Positions 12,701 to 27,700 of a DNA stretch of 64,000 nucleotides are shown in pieces. Each line of letters begins with the position of its first letter. The first letter of the stretch is position 1. Origin of the DNA: Atriophallophorus winterbourni (lineage: Eukaryota; Platyhelminthes; Trematoda; Plagiorchiida; Microphallidae); contig JACCGJ010018191.1 in NCBI GenBank assembly GCA_013407085.1, positions 1-64,000 on the forward strand. Reading direction: 5' to 3'. The notes under the pieces are model-generated. The model searched no databases and was not told where the DNA came from. It was given only the letters and a program-made list of their open reading frames with translations. The translations under genes were made by a program, and so were the position numbers.

Positions 12701-15700
12701 ACACAGGGCAAGAGCAGCTTGCTGGCCTGGTTGACGCAGCGTTCGTAAATTCACTTACGTATACCGACTTGCGCGGTTTTTGTAAAATGAGTTTTGGGTT
12801 TATGGAACGGTTCAGGTCGGCCGCTTATCACACCATGAAGTGAAGAATAAGAAGTAAAAAGCGGTGAAAGGGGAGGGGGCGGGAAAAGATAGATGAGTAT
12901 TGCCAGCGGTAATTTGTTTTCGCTTACCCGACCTGCTGTATGCAGCAGGTAAGAGGTCCTGATTTTTCGTGCGCAACGGCCGATGCGCTATGGAATTGGA
13001 ATTATGTGTGATTGTCATGGTGGTGTGTGGGTTGGAATACTGCCAGGTCGCCAATGCCCACTTAGGGTTCTCGACGAAAGCCTTCAGCTAAAGAGCCTTA
13101 CCCACAAGGCAGTGGCCCGAGATCGAGTTCTTCTGACTTCCATACATCAACATTCCTGGTAGGAGCAGCTCTGCTTGTGCCCTAAGGACACAACCCAGTA
13201 TAGCTCGATTGGTCACGAAGGTATACAAACCATCGCACCACGTTAAGGTCTAGTCTTCGCGCGATGGGTTTGGTTGCCCGGGTTGGGATCGAACCCACGA
13301 CCCTCGCGTAATTGATTTTTCCGCATTTAAGCTCTTTTCCATTGTTAAATAGGATTCTAGCAAAGAACCACTATGTTCAAAGACCAAGAAATGCTTCTTT
13401 AAGTAAGCTTTGATGACAAGAAGATGAAAGAAGAAAATGACTTCATTCGTGTACATGAATTTTTAGCAATTAAATTAATTTCTCCACAAAGTTAAGAAAA
13501 AGCGAAATGTGTGAAATCACACAAGCGTGCTCCAGACAAAGTGCCGCACGATAAATACTGTCAGGTTTAGACAGACATGCGATGGAAGTTAGAAAAATGA
13601 CGAAGTGATCTCAACATCAGTTATCAGATTGTCAGGCGCACCTTTAACTCTGCAACAGCCATCGACTGATTAACCATGTATCGAGCCAGAACTGCTCCCA
13701 GTAGTCCATTAGTCAAAACATCTAGACATTGCAGCTCAGCTCTTTATTCAAGGTTCATTCGTGTCATTAGTGGTCGCACAATGTTTGTATAAGTTTAAAA
13801 GCTGCTTGGTTTGTTTTCATATTGGTATGGGTATGAAAGCACAAGCCTGATTCAGGCAAAGTGCCGCACAGTCAGAGACTGCACGTAGGCGATATTACTG
13901 TCATGTTGCCCAGGGATAGACAGACATGAGAAATGGAGAATAAAGAACAGCCCACGAAATCGCTGTGGTGTCTCTGTGTCATTTTGTCACAAAGCTTTAT
14001 TGTCTCAATGTATAGCAGGTCATCTGACATTTATACTCCGGATGATATTATTTGAATAGTTGTTCACTCAAAAGTATACAGCTTATAGATCAAGTCTCTA
14101 ATGCCTTTGCAACCCGATTTTTAACACCGTTTGTTGCACTTTTGCTGTGTCAGTTTGCCTAACAACATGGGATCGCTGGCAATAAGAGTTCACTGGCGGT
14201 AATCTGACTGACAGTTTCACAAACCGCCCCGTTTGCTTTCAGTAGGTCCATGCCTCTACCTGCCCCATCTGTCTCTTGGCTTCATTGTCAGCCCATTGTA
14301 ATCATCATGGACTGCATATAGCGACAGTATGTACCGACTGCTAAATTACAGCACAAAGGAACACCATCTCAAAAGATGAGGAACAGTGTGTCTTGATAGA
14401 ATGGAATCTATAGAATGCAAGCACCCAATCTATTATATTATTATTATATTTGCCACAACTTGCAATACAGATATAGTGCCGTTCAACATAAACAATGAGA
14501 GTAACAAAGAGAGAAGGGGGGTACAAGCGTTGTATCGGCATCCGTTGAACGTAGGCATGCATAATACCAGGGTGCCTCACAACGAAGTAGGATGCAAGCA
14601 CAAACAAACTGGGATGCGCTGCGAACATCTCGCATGGAATATGCAATCAATTAAGCTTCGTAAACGAGTAGATTGGCATTGGCGGTACTGTTTCCTTGCG
14701 GCTTATACTGCAACGCATCATAACAAGCTTTCCTCGTCACTCCGCTTGACAACATACAAGATTGGACAAGCACCAGTAGGATCACTTGGCAAGTGGTAGA
14801 GCGTTCAAGACGCTGTGGTGCTCACATCCTCAGCACTTGCCGTCATCCGGTAAAATAGTGGAATTAGGTTCTGTGTAACGATTGAAAAATAGTGAACAAT
14901 TTTACAGTAACAGCTAAATTCAAAGCAGCCAAGATAGCAGTGGTTGTCGAATTGAATCTGCCCTTTACATAAATTGCAAGTTACGTATCCACACAGTAAA
15001 TAAACCTCTACCGATTTGCAAACTCTACACTTGCGTAATAGAGACGGTTCATTCTAATTTGACGAATGCTACGGCTGCCTGGGTTGAAATCACGTCACCC
15101 AACACGGCATAATTTTTGATACAACTGTCGGTATACTTAAAACTATCCAAAATTTCAAGCGCGTAGTTGTCAACTATTGAGGTGTTGTTTAATAACTTGA
15201 TGTCACGCAGCCGAATACTGTACTTCAATGGGAAGAAACGCGTACCGAATGCTTGCCCAACACCGGCAGTGCACGAGTCGCGATAAAAAACTATATCAGC
15301 GACCGTGCCAAAGTTGGCTTAATTTAAGCTATTCGTGAAGTAACCCTGGTTATTATGTGTTCACTTGTGAGATGTTTCGTGTTGACCACCTTTTTCTCTT
15401 GCTAGGCTCTCAGTGCCAGCTCTGACGGCACCGTGAAGCTCTGGTCCCTCGGCATGCACGGCTGCATTGAGACAATTCGTGTGCATTCACAAGGCGTTTT
15501 CACAATACAGGTTTGCTTTTTCTAACCCTTTTTCACAAACGTTTCTACACAAACATATCAGTCGATGATAACCCCTTCATTGCGTAGAAGTTATTCACTG
15601 GCTTGATCTGTCATCTTTCTATGGAGTGGAGCTCCTTGTTTGTTCTTTATTGCCATCCTTGCCACATCAGTATATACAAACAATATGATCTTCACACGCC

Positions 15701-18700
15701 AGCTGACAGTTTGCTGAGATACTGTCAGACTTTTATAAACTCAGGCATTGTTCCACATCCCTGGTGAGCCATGATATCCAATTGCGGTGTCTGTCGTTTG
15801 TAGTGCAGTTTATTTTTCAATTAGACACCTGGAAAACACAGCTAAAGTGTGCGGTTGGATCACACCATCTTTCAACTTTCCTGTTTCAGTATGCCAACAG
15901 CTTGCGTTGTTTTCAAGTCAAGCCATATTCTGATCCGTACATGATGAGTGCAATGGTCGTGCGATGTGTGTGTGTATGTGTGATGGAAATGCATTCAAAT
16001 CAAGGTCTTCGTTCATGACCATGGATTTAGCCCCGCCTACATGTGTTTTGGCATATGTGATTGAACAGGTTGATCTTGCCAACTTTACCCAACAGTCGCT
16101 TCCAAACTCAACTTGTTTACTCTGTTTTTCTTCGTGTTTCACGTGGAAATTAGTTCCGGGTACAATTTGTGGAATGTTAAGTAACTTTGTGGGATGTTTT
16201 CTTGTTTTAATTCTTCCTGCTTTTCTCGACATTTTCTCGTTAGCGCCTCAGTTTGACGAATTCCCTTCGATCTTAGCAGTTGAATTTTGTTTCATTTCGA
16301 GTTTGGTTAAAGTATGTTGTCCGTGTAATGAGTTTTGGCCAAGTATCTTTTTTCGCACAATTCCATCCTACCATCTTTATTCTCTATTTCTAATGTATGT
16401 CTAGGCCAGGGCAACTTGACAGTAATATTGCCCACGTGCAGTCTCTGACTATGTGGCACTTTGCTTGGATCAGGCTTGTGCTTTCATACCATCCTTCTTT
16501 CATGCTGCTAAAATGTACTCAGTATGTCTACAATAGCAATCATCAAAACACCCGTTTCTAGTGCTGAAAATTCTTTTACACGAATAACGACCTTCATTTC
16601 CATTCTTGTTGTACTCTATTGTGTTGCGGTTATTCGCACATTTAATGCTAAAATTAATGAAAATGAAAGAGCGTCATCTCAGTCATTGATTCCCCCCCAC
16701 TCCGCATGCCCTCTTCGACACGTCTTCGTTCTTTCACAAATTGCCACATGGTTTAGGAAGACCAATCGATCTGTTGCCTGAACGTTGGGAGCTCTCCACG
16801 GTCATCTGTGTAAGGTTTCTACTTTCCGCGTCAATCGCGCGGCTCCTTGGTGGTTTCTCTAATGCACAAAGAAACCCGATCTTTACACCTTCTGTCGTGA
16901 CGCGCTTTGCAAGGTCAAACTTATGTCACACTAAATCTCCATCGTTAGGCGCTCTCTACTATAGACTGCATTGCATAGTCTCACCACCAGTTTCTCATCT
17001 CGAGATGGTGAGATTCCTGTTCTGTTTAAAAAACAACGTTAGCGTTTGATAATCTGTGTCTTTCGTGGCGTCGCAGAGGCTAGCGATGCTTGACCATCTA
17101 GTTTTTTTAGTCGCGCTGTTTTAAATGAAAAGTTAAAGCGTTTATTACTTGCTTCGTTTCGTTAATCGCAGCTCTGACGCACGCTCAACCCTCCTTATTT
17201 TCCGATCTTGTCATGTTCTCAAACGGGTTTCAGGCGGAACCTAAGCCTTATTTTACCATCTCCACCTGCTGATAGCAAACAGCCAAAAACCGGTTGTGGA
17301 GTGCAATTCGCAAACTTTTCAAAGAGTCGTCCGTCAGTCTGAGCTCGGTGGTTTCTCTCGCGGATACAGGTCAAGTCTCCGATGTGCGAATTGTTACTCA
17401 TCTGACAACAGTTCAATCGATCACGCAAAGCAGATTGTTTCTTTAGCATGCTCGTGTCCATTCTAATCCCTCGTGTAAATTTGTACTTAAATAATTTCAT
17501 TTGAAATTATCGATCAATCGTCCATGGCGTGACTTGTACTTTTACCGGTTATTAACTCCACTCTTTTTATATCTGGCTTGACGCCCGGCTGCCGCTTGGT
17601 TTTTGCCAGAATCTTTGAAATTGTTCCTCGAATGATCATCGATTTCGAACCAACTTAATAAATATTGCTTCGAACGCTCATATATTGAAAACGGGTTCCA
17701 TTTTTCCACCACTATTGATGATGATTGGTTTTATTTTGTTTCTGTCTGGCTGTTTGTCCGGCAGCTTGCGGGGGTTTTCAAGAATAATTCTGTAATGTTT
17801 GTACCGCAGTTATGTCGCGTCGTACTTTTCATCTTAAACCGCCTTTGTCATTGATGGATGCGTGCGTGCGTGAACTGAGCTTCGATTATGCAATGCCACT
17901 GAATGTGAATTGAGTTTGCTTCGGCTCGGGAGATGAGATGGCAACATGTCCTCATTGTTGATCAGTCTCACTCACGGCATTATCGGTGTAGTACTTATCA
18001 CCAAGACCTTGAACATATCGTGATTGAACAAAGTAACAAATGTCGAAGTGCTTTCAAAAGCTGGTCTACAGGGCATGTTCACCGTACTACGGCAGCGGCG
18101 CCTACGGTGGCTTGGTCACGTCTGTTGAATGGAAAATGGTCGTACTCCAAAAGTGTGACTCTATTATGAATTAAAATCCGGAATTCTACCATTGAAAAGA
18201 CCGCACTTGCGGTACAAAGACATTCACGAAACATATATGAAAGCCTTTGTCATTTACTATTCGAGCTCATCATCACCATCCACGAAAGCGTTACATCGGT
18301 AACACTTGCCCGTTGATTAACTGCTATACAAAAAAATCTACCACGAAGCGGCTCTTAGCCGCTCATTTTAGCAGCACTGTAGAAGAGCAGATACTGCTCT
18401 GAGCTGTTGAACGTAGATTATGACATCAACGTGCCACTGCCGCTGACCGACCGAGTGCTGCTTATCGCTATGAGCGCTGCGATAGAGATGGTTCCTCTCG
18501 AATCATTTGTAACGCTGCGGACTATGAAACCGACAAACGCTTCTGATATACCTCCATGGTCGACATCGGCTGAATGAGGCCAACAACAGAAGTGCGGTAC
18601 AAGTCTAATGGCGATGGTCGACGTGTGCTTGATACAGTATAAAAAAGGATCCTCGAGATATTCTTATGTCTGCCGTATAGTTTATGGCCCCAACGATTTT

Positions 18701-21700
18701 CAGAACACAATTCGGTATTTATTGGTGTGTATTAACAAGACTCGCCCGCCCACTGTCCCGTCACATACTAATCCTCCATATGGCAATGTCGCAACTTGTC
18801 AGTTCTTGAAAGTTCACTGACTTCCTTTCTATGCCCTTCGTGTTTTTTATTTTCCCGCCTGATATAGTTGGTATTTGTATTTTCCCTTATGGTTCCTCAC
18901 TTGATCTTCCTTGTTGATCTGGAAAGCTATTAAGGTTATCACACGTCCTTGCTGAAAATTCGTGAACACGAATAAAGTCATTCTTCTTCTTCTTTCTTCG
19001 TCTCTGCTGATCTCATTCGAGGTATGATAGTCGATCGACATGCCTGCCAATTCGACAGATTGATCAGAAGCGTTTCTTTCGACATTGTACTCCCACTGCA
19101 TGACATCCTCGTTTCGCAGATCGCGTTCTTTCATGTGAAGTCTACGTCTCAACGCCTATTCAAGAACAGAAGCATCATTAATTCCTTTTGTCGGCTACTT
19201 CTAAGGCTGTTGATGTTAAATTACTCTAACCTCTGAAAATTCGTGAATACGAATATAGTCGTTTCCATCCTTAACAGCAAAAAAGATTCGTAGCTAATTC
19301 CCATAATCTTCGTCATCTTCTTTAATATATAATTAGCATTCGTATAGCACTTTTTCACTGTGCGGCTAACATCGTGCTAAATTGATTGACTATCGGTAGT
19401 GAGCTGCATGCTGAAAAACGCTGGAGTCTCACTTCCATTTCTATTTTATTTCCCCCATCTGTCTAGGCCTAGGCAACTTGGCAGTATCTTAGCCCAAGTG
19501 CAGTCTATGATTGTCCGGCACTTATGCTTTCATACTTACATATCATGCATATAATTTGCATAAATGGCCGCCTCATCCAATTAATGTTTTATTCGGGCCC
19601 AAATTTTTATGTTAAAAAATTGCCGTATTGAATGCTGCTACTCGATTCTTTTCCTTACTCGCGAAAGGTAAACGAAGATTGGACGACGGTGTATTCATCA
19701 GGAAAGGACCGGAACATCTGGGCCACCGATCTACGCAACATTTCACATTCCACTTTGATTGCCGAAGAATCTGATCCCGTACTTAAAGTAATTGTTTTGA
19801 TCAATTGTTGCATTGGTTGCTAAATGCATTTGCCACCCGCGCCAAGCTGCACGCGGAAGCACACTGAAGTCTTGCTGGTATTTTGGTTTTTATGATCTCT
19901 CTTGACTTGAGCAAACCTTACTGTTTCTAGCCACCGTACAGTCTGTGAATGCGCGGCACTACAGGGGTCAAGGCAAGATAGCCTTTTTTTCATATTGCCG
20001 CCTCTTGAATTTTTTGCAAGTTTCCATCTGAACTCGGAAAACTTGTTGTTTGTATTACGTTTGCTGCTCAACATGCACGATCGAGTTCCTACTGTTTGCT
20101 GAGTGTCATTGTGACTCGAATTTTTGGTTTATTGACATATAATCGTCAGACACTTAATCCGTTCGGGCAACACCACTATTCGCCTCTTCATACTTATTCC
20201 AGGTTTCAGGTGGAAATATAGCTGGTGCATAGTTTTCTTTTCTAACTCTAATTTGTCGACCTTGAACAAAGGTATGTACAAAATAAGATAATAGTTCATT
20301 CATCCTCTCACTTTGAGGCATAGATTCGGCTAAAATCTCAAATGTGTCGACTACATCATTCAACGGGACAAGAGTCAGAGCTGGTAGGTGTAACGAGAGT
20401 CAGAGATGATCAGAACACAAACGAACGTTGAGAAGATAACGTCTGATTGAAAGGCTTTAATCAACTAGAGAACACGAGTATGAGCTATAACAAAAGGAAA
20501 AAGTTTAGACGTGTAATACGGTAAAATAAACGTGTGTACACAATAATATGAATGTCAAACAACACGACAGTAGGCATCTAATCATGAGGCGTAAATCATC
20601 GTCTGCCTCATTATCGCTCTACACTTGTGTGACAAACTTACTACATCTCCCATTAATATTGTCATTATTTGATTGCTTCTCGAACCAAAACTCGTTTCCC
20701 ATGTAAATTAATGTCCTTCGAACTTTGCTACTTGTATCATATCCAAGAATCATTGCACACATTTAAATAACTTCTTATCTTAAATCTTATCTTAAATATC
20801 TTCCCTGGGGATTAAGTGACTGAAGATTAATCGACTGGGGATGAAGTGACTTGATGATTAAATGCCTGGGGATTAAGTGTCGGTGATTAATGACCGGCCA
20901 CCCGATTTTTTAAATCCCTGCTTTGGCATCAGACCTTTTCCAGCGTCCATTTCGTTATATAACAGCTTTCTTTATTTGGAACTTGTGATTTCGTTCTTAC
21001 GTTGATGTATGCACGTTCGAACTATGTTTATCTGCTTGTTCAGTCCGATAACGTTGCGCAATCGTCACCCATAGTCTTCTTACATTGTGTATCTGCACCA
21101 GTTAATTAACGCTGACCGTCATCATTCCTTTCGTTCGCTCAGTTACATTTAGTGGAATCAGAAGGGAAACCCTACCTTTGGGCGTCGACCTGTGATTCAA
21201 CCGTTAAACGTTGGGTAAGACAAATCTGTTTCATAGTATTTCTTTTGTGAATACTCCTTAGTAGTGTTTGTACACGATAAGCTGTGATGTTTATGTTGCA
21301 TGATCAAATTGACGCTTCACGTCAATCGGTCATGTTTGAGCTTATATTTAAATCGGCACTCGTGTGACTACATGTATATGTACATTTACACATTGTAGGA
21401 TTGTTTGGTGATAATTGTCTAACGGTACTGGAGGCCACACCGTATTTTATGTTCTAATGTAAACTTCTGTCTAGGCCTGGGTAACCTGACAGTATCTCAG
21501 CCCATGTGCAGTCTCTGACTGTGCCGCCCTTTGCCTGGATCAGGCTTGTGCTTTCACATCACAAACTTCGGGGACACTAGATCCGTGTTAGCCATGTCAC
21601 TGCTTCTCGATTGCGTCCAGCTTTATCCCTGAGGTCAAGTTTTTCTAATGTTTAACACGTTAATCCACGAATTCCACGTCACAAGAGAAAGCCGATTGCT

Positions 21701-24700
21701 TAACGCATGACCCATGGCCAATAATGAAACACTCCCATCTTATATAGGCAAAGTACGCGACTGGAGGTTTTGGAGTGGGCAATAATTGCTGCCTCGTCGA
21801 CAGCACATCCCGTGCCTTGGTTTGGGCTCTCAAGTTGACTGTAAAGACAAAGATGATGGTATACTAAATGCTTTACTGTATGATAGTGAAACCTGGATTA
21901 CTCACGCAAGACACGAACGGAAGCTGAATGCTTTCCGTCTACGAACCATCCGTCGTATCTTGAACATATCGTGGATGGACAGGGTGACTAATGATGAAGT
22001 GCTTACAAAAGCTGGTCTACAAAGCATGTTCACTCTATTACGACAGCGCCGCCTGCGGTGGCTTGGTCATGTCCACAGGATGGAAAATGGTCGTATTCCG
22101 AACGATCTATTCTATGGTTAGTTGCAATCAGGAAGTCGACCATTAGGAAGCCCGCACCAGCGGTACAAAGACGTTTGCAAAAGAGATATGAAGGCTCTTG
22201 TTATTGACCCCGCGAGTTGGGAAGTACTTGATCTTGACCGCAAAAAACATTAGAGGCATTGTGGAAAGCGTCGTCAGCAAGCTGGGGAGGAGTAGATACA
22301 GCTCTTGGCTGCTGAACGCAGATCACTCCGCCGGCGTACAACTAATGCAATACAACCGAGTTCTGACTTTCGTTGCCAGCGCTGTCGGAGAGATTGTTCC
22401 TTCCGAATCGGACTGATTAGTCATTCAAAAAGCGGTAGAACATGAAAATTCATGCGACTGTGATGTACATTCATGGTTGACATCGACCGAAGGAGGCTAA
22501 CAACAGCAACGCGGATGTGCAATCGTGTAGCATTTCTGTGCCGTGCAGCTAACATCGTGCTAAATTGGTTGACCATCAGTAGTGAGCTGCATGCTGAAAC
22601 ACCCTGGAGTCTCACTACCATTTCTATTCCTCCCCTCATATCTGTCTAAGCCTGGGCAGTCTCTGACTGTGCGATTCTTTGCCTGGATGAGGCTTGTGCT
22701 TTCATACCATGCCTTCAACGGATGTGCAATCGTACAGTACTTCTGTTCTGCTAAATTGATTGACCAGAGGTAGTGAGCTGCATGCTGAAACAGGCCGGAG
22801 TCTCACTACCATTTCCTGTTCTTTTTTCTTCCTCATATCTGTCTAGGCCTGGGAAACCTGACAGTGTCTTCGCCCACGTGCAGTCTGACTGTTCGGCACT
22901 TTGCCTGGATCAGGCTTGTGCTTTCGTACGTCGTACCATGCCATGTATATATAAGCAAATCCCGCTACTCCCAACACTATCCTCAATATTTGTGTACCGG
23001 CTGTGAGTTTGATCTGATTTGTCCATCGACTGCGAGCCAATCCTCGCCACCCATCGCTCGTTATATCGACCCGGACGAAATGCATATCTTTCGATAGCGG
23101 CTGATGTTGTCCATCGCCTCGTGTTTTCGTAGTTGTTCTCGCTTGAACCATTCGCGTGCGATCCCCGAGAAATACGAATTGCTACTGGTTTGCGATTGTC
23201 GCCGTCTGTCATTTCTGCGTTTCCTGCTCTGTAAACATGCATTTCGTGCTTCAGATTTAAGACCACAATTTCTCACAATTATTATAAGCGCTGGTCATTT
23301 GTGGCACACAACACGTTGAGTATTTATATGTTTTGAGCGCCTGAGTTGGAATCATTTTGTGAATCTATATTTGAAAATCGTGCTTCGTTGAACGAACCCT
23401 ATCCTACAGTGCTCTTAATGTCAAACATTTTTGCCACTTTTGTGTTTATGACCACTCATGAGATTTAGGCTTGTTGTGGATAATTGGTTATTCATGTTTG
23501 TGGTTACTCATCAATACCAGATCCTTCGAAGTATTCACCAAGTTGATCATGATAGTCCTCAACGGAAGGACTGGACTCTAGTTTTGCTCTTATTTGTGTT
23601 CTTACTCGGATGGGATTCGAACCCACAACCACCATTCCTTATGTTCTGCGCTACCGTTCACCGTTTGAAGGATCGCGATTCTAGAATTTTCCTGCTGAAT
23701 AGGAACATTCAATCTTCATAAAGTGTTTTCCACTGTTTCCTGGCTCACGGAAACCAAGCGAGCTGTATCCACCTGATGAGAGAAAACAGTTCAAAATCGG
23801 TGGTGAATGTGTGCGGGAATGTGAACAACACGACATACATCCATTCTGAAGGAAATTGCACTTAGCTGTTCATTATTTTGTCTATCTGTTATTGTTTGCA
23901 TTTTTTGGTTTTGTAGTTTAACATAATTGGCTTGGTTCTACTTTGCCACTATCCAATGGGTGCACTCGCCAAGGCCCGTTAACATTCTCTTTTCGCACAG
24001 AAGCTGTTTCTGTTTATTTACGCAAATGTGCCCCGGTGTGCAATTGTGCAGTACTTCTGCGTTGTACATCTAGTACCATGTTGGATGGATTTGCCGTCGA
24101 TTAGGAAGCACGCTAAAGTCTCACTGCCGTTTCTATTTTCGTTCTCGTGTCTGTTTATTTTTGCGCAACCTTAACCCTGCCTGGATCAAGCTTGTGATTT
24201 CTTGCATTCACTCGAATAATCTTTTCGGATTATTTAATTTTCTGATGTGTAAGGTCTGCATTGTTGTTCTGCCTTCAGCTGCTGACGGTCTTTTTTATAT
24301 TTTGCACAACCATTCTTTCCTGGTCGTTTATTATCTTATTTTGTCCATTAGCCTGTATATCCAGATGCCACGTCTGCCCATGGGTACCACTCCCAGTTTG
24401 CAAGGTCAAAAACGTTTGACCTTGATTCGTGTGAAACATCTCATTTGTGCGTAGCAAAGCGGCCTGACTTTGTGATCAAAGGTGAGTCGTGTTTCGGTCA
24501 CCGAGATGCATGTTTGTTCGGTTCTTCGTAAACGAAACAAATGGAATCTCCCGTTTCAGGAGGCCCGTCGGTTATACAATATCATATATGCCCGGAAAAA
24601 CGCTATGTCCTGACGAAAGATTCAGATGCCAATGTCGCTTTGTACGATGTTCTCAAAGTGAGTTACTTCTGTGTCCCCCTTCATATCTGTCTAGGCCTGG

Positions 24701-27700
24701 GCAACCTGACAGCATCTTAGCCCACGTGCAGTCTCTGACTGTGCGGCACTTTGCCTGGATCAGGCTTGTGCTTTCATACCATACCATGGCGTGGCCGAGA
24801 CTGAACGAACGGTGGACGTTCTATTATGCCTTCATTATCGTATCTTCCCACGATTATACTCAACAGATTGAAATGTAGCTGTTCCGCTTCGATCGAATGG
24901 ACAGTGACTGCTGTTCGTAGGCCACGTTAACATAGATCAGTCACTATTGTCCGAATAGATATTGGTTCTTTCACGTGGTCACTATTGGCGTCGGTTTTTA
25001 TTATGGGGAGCGAAATACGGTGTTTGCGCTGTAGACCCATAGCTTGGTTTGATCGGAATTGCGAGTTCCTCGTGTCTCTACCCTTCGAGGGTAGTAACTC
25101 CTTGACACCGGTAATGATTCGCGGCGGAGAATACTGCAATTTAATTGTCACGATGTTTTTCTTGAACATTTATCTTGGCATGTACTGCTTGTATAACTGT
25201 GCAGTGCTTTGTCCAAATCCAGGCGTGTGCTTTGGATTGATTGTATGTGGTTAGCAGGCAAACGCTTTCAAACCCCGACTGGTTCTAATGCACTCGTAAT
25301 AGTGCTGGCGCTGCTGATCAAGAATATGCGCAACTTTCAGCCGATAGCAATTTCAAGGTTGTCAGGGCCGGATCGGTTTTGGGGTTAAGAGCTGTGGAGC
25401 ATGAAAAATATCATGTCATTGTGTTGTACATCCATGGTCGACGTCGACCGAAGAAGGCCAACAACAACAAGTCGATCATGATTCACTGTGATAAACATTT
25501 TACGAAGGTAGGCTGGTTTACTGAAAATTTAAGCAAAGGAAAGAAATGTATGCATGACTTTTTAATGTGATAATCGATTGAGAGAAATTTTTATCACAAC
25601 TCGTGAGGACACATGAAAAGCCGATCAGCTGAGTTGATCAGGCTAGTCACAAACATCAGTTGTAATGTGTGTAGCTAAGATTAAACAGCCACGTTGTCCT
25701 TGGGGAATGCAACTACAGAAGTAGTTGCGTTATTTGACAGGTTACTGACTTTCTGTTGTGCACAGCAACGTCGTGTAATATACCATCATGTTGTATAACT
25801 AAAGTGAAAGGGAAATAGCGAGTTGTGCCACTAGTGTCATTTCTTTGCCGGTGGTTCGCCTTCGTGTTGGTTTTGGATGTCAAGCAAGATCGAGGTTTCT
25901 GCTCAAAATATATTTACTTACAATCCTTTCAAGTTATTCTTCGCATGGCTTGCCAGATTTACGTTTTATTCATTCGCTCACTTGATTCTGACGTGAATTT
26001 GTTGTGATTCCTATTATTATTATTATTATTCACAGGCCCGATTAATCAAACAGCTTGGAGTCGTGGATTTCGAAAATGAGATTAAAAAGCGCGAAAAACT
26101 CATCTACGTCCCCAACTGGTTCTCGATCGATTTGAAGTGCGGCGTAAGTTGCCCCTTTTTCCCGTTTGGCAATCCGCAGCTCGTTTAGCTGATTCTATTT
26201 TCCCTGCATACTTTTGAAACGTTTGTGGTGGTTTCACTGGCAGTTTGTTTTTCGGTCCATGGCTCCCTAGATACTTTTAAAACGCTATTGAATCAACTGT
26301 GTCTACGATTGAGAGTGAAATGTTTCAAACTTTTAGCAGTGAAATTATTGGAAATTTAACCCCGGTAGAAGCCCCCTCGGTGTCAAAGGAGGGTTAGCTT
26401 TAATTTGAACTATTTGTTGAAGAAAACAATAAACTATTTGTGTGGAGTCGAAACATACTTATATCACTTTATACTTTATTCAGCATTGAAAATTAATGTT
26501 ATTAAGCTTAGGGAATATACGTTTTTAGAGCTTATATGTCTTTTCTCCCTTTGGTTGCCTATCCGATTTCACGTTTCTCCCGGTGAAACCTTACGATTTT
26601 CTTGAAATATCGAAAGGTGACCATTTTAGTGCACCAATAAAGTTCACCGCTTGGCATCCCAAGAACTCACGATTATTTACCTTGTGGTCTCAGTCACTGG
26701 AGTGTTTAGAGGGAATTCTGTCTGTCCATTGTGTAATACGTGTATGTATGTTTCAAAGCACAAGCCTTATCCTGGCAAAGTGCTGCGCAGCAGTTGTCTG
26801 CCCCCATCGTTAGCCACTGTCAGGTTTTCCAGGTCTAGACAGATACGAAGAATGAAAATAGAAATTACAGTGAGACTTTAGCGTGTTTTTGCATGCAGCA
26901 AATCAATTTAGTATGATGTTAGCTGCACAGCACAAATGTACTGAACGATTGAACATCCGATTTAAAACCATGTCTTATCAAAACGTACAAAATTGTTCAC
27001 ATGGAGTAAATGACACTTATTTTCAAATATTCCTCACTTGCGTGCTGTGCTTCACGTCGGTGTTTACACTCATCATCATCATCATCACAGTCAGCATTAC
27101 ACCGGTAGCGCGTACCGAATGCTTAACTGTCACACAACCATGAAAAAGTAAAATCCTAAAAGATGGGGGCGGTGGGACTTAAATAGCTACGGCTTCTATA
27201 GAAGAGTAAGCACAAACAAACTGGGAAGAGGTGCCTACACCTCGAATGGAACATGCATTCAAACAAGTTTCGTGAACGAGTAGAGCAACATCAACACGGC
27301 AGCTTCCTTGCGGCTTTCACTGTCATGCATCATAACAAGCTTTTCTCGTCACTCCGTTTATCGTTTGCAGATGCCGATCGTGCATTTAGACGAATCCGAC
27401 TGCTTCTCAGCCAACGTGACCATTGAGGATGCGGATTTACTTGCCGAATTCGAACTCCCCCAATCGCACAACGGTTACAGTCCCGATACAAAAGGTAACG
27501 GTTGGTAATTGTTATCGTAATTTCTATTTCTCTCGCCGGGTTGCTTTCATCCACACTCTCGACGGTCACTTTCACATTCGAGGCTCTAATCGAAATGATC
27601 TTTGACGACTGTATCCTCTAAAATACTGCCCACAGGGTTTCTCACCTCTGTAGGTTATATCGTGGCCTGCATTGGTTTCTCGGGACGGTTTCCGCCTTCC

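Noticed and set aside
24489..24878. 129-codon plus-strand ORF over WDR48 exon 9
   Set aside because: Different frame from the conserved WD repeat; it runs through the SINE-1.
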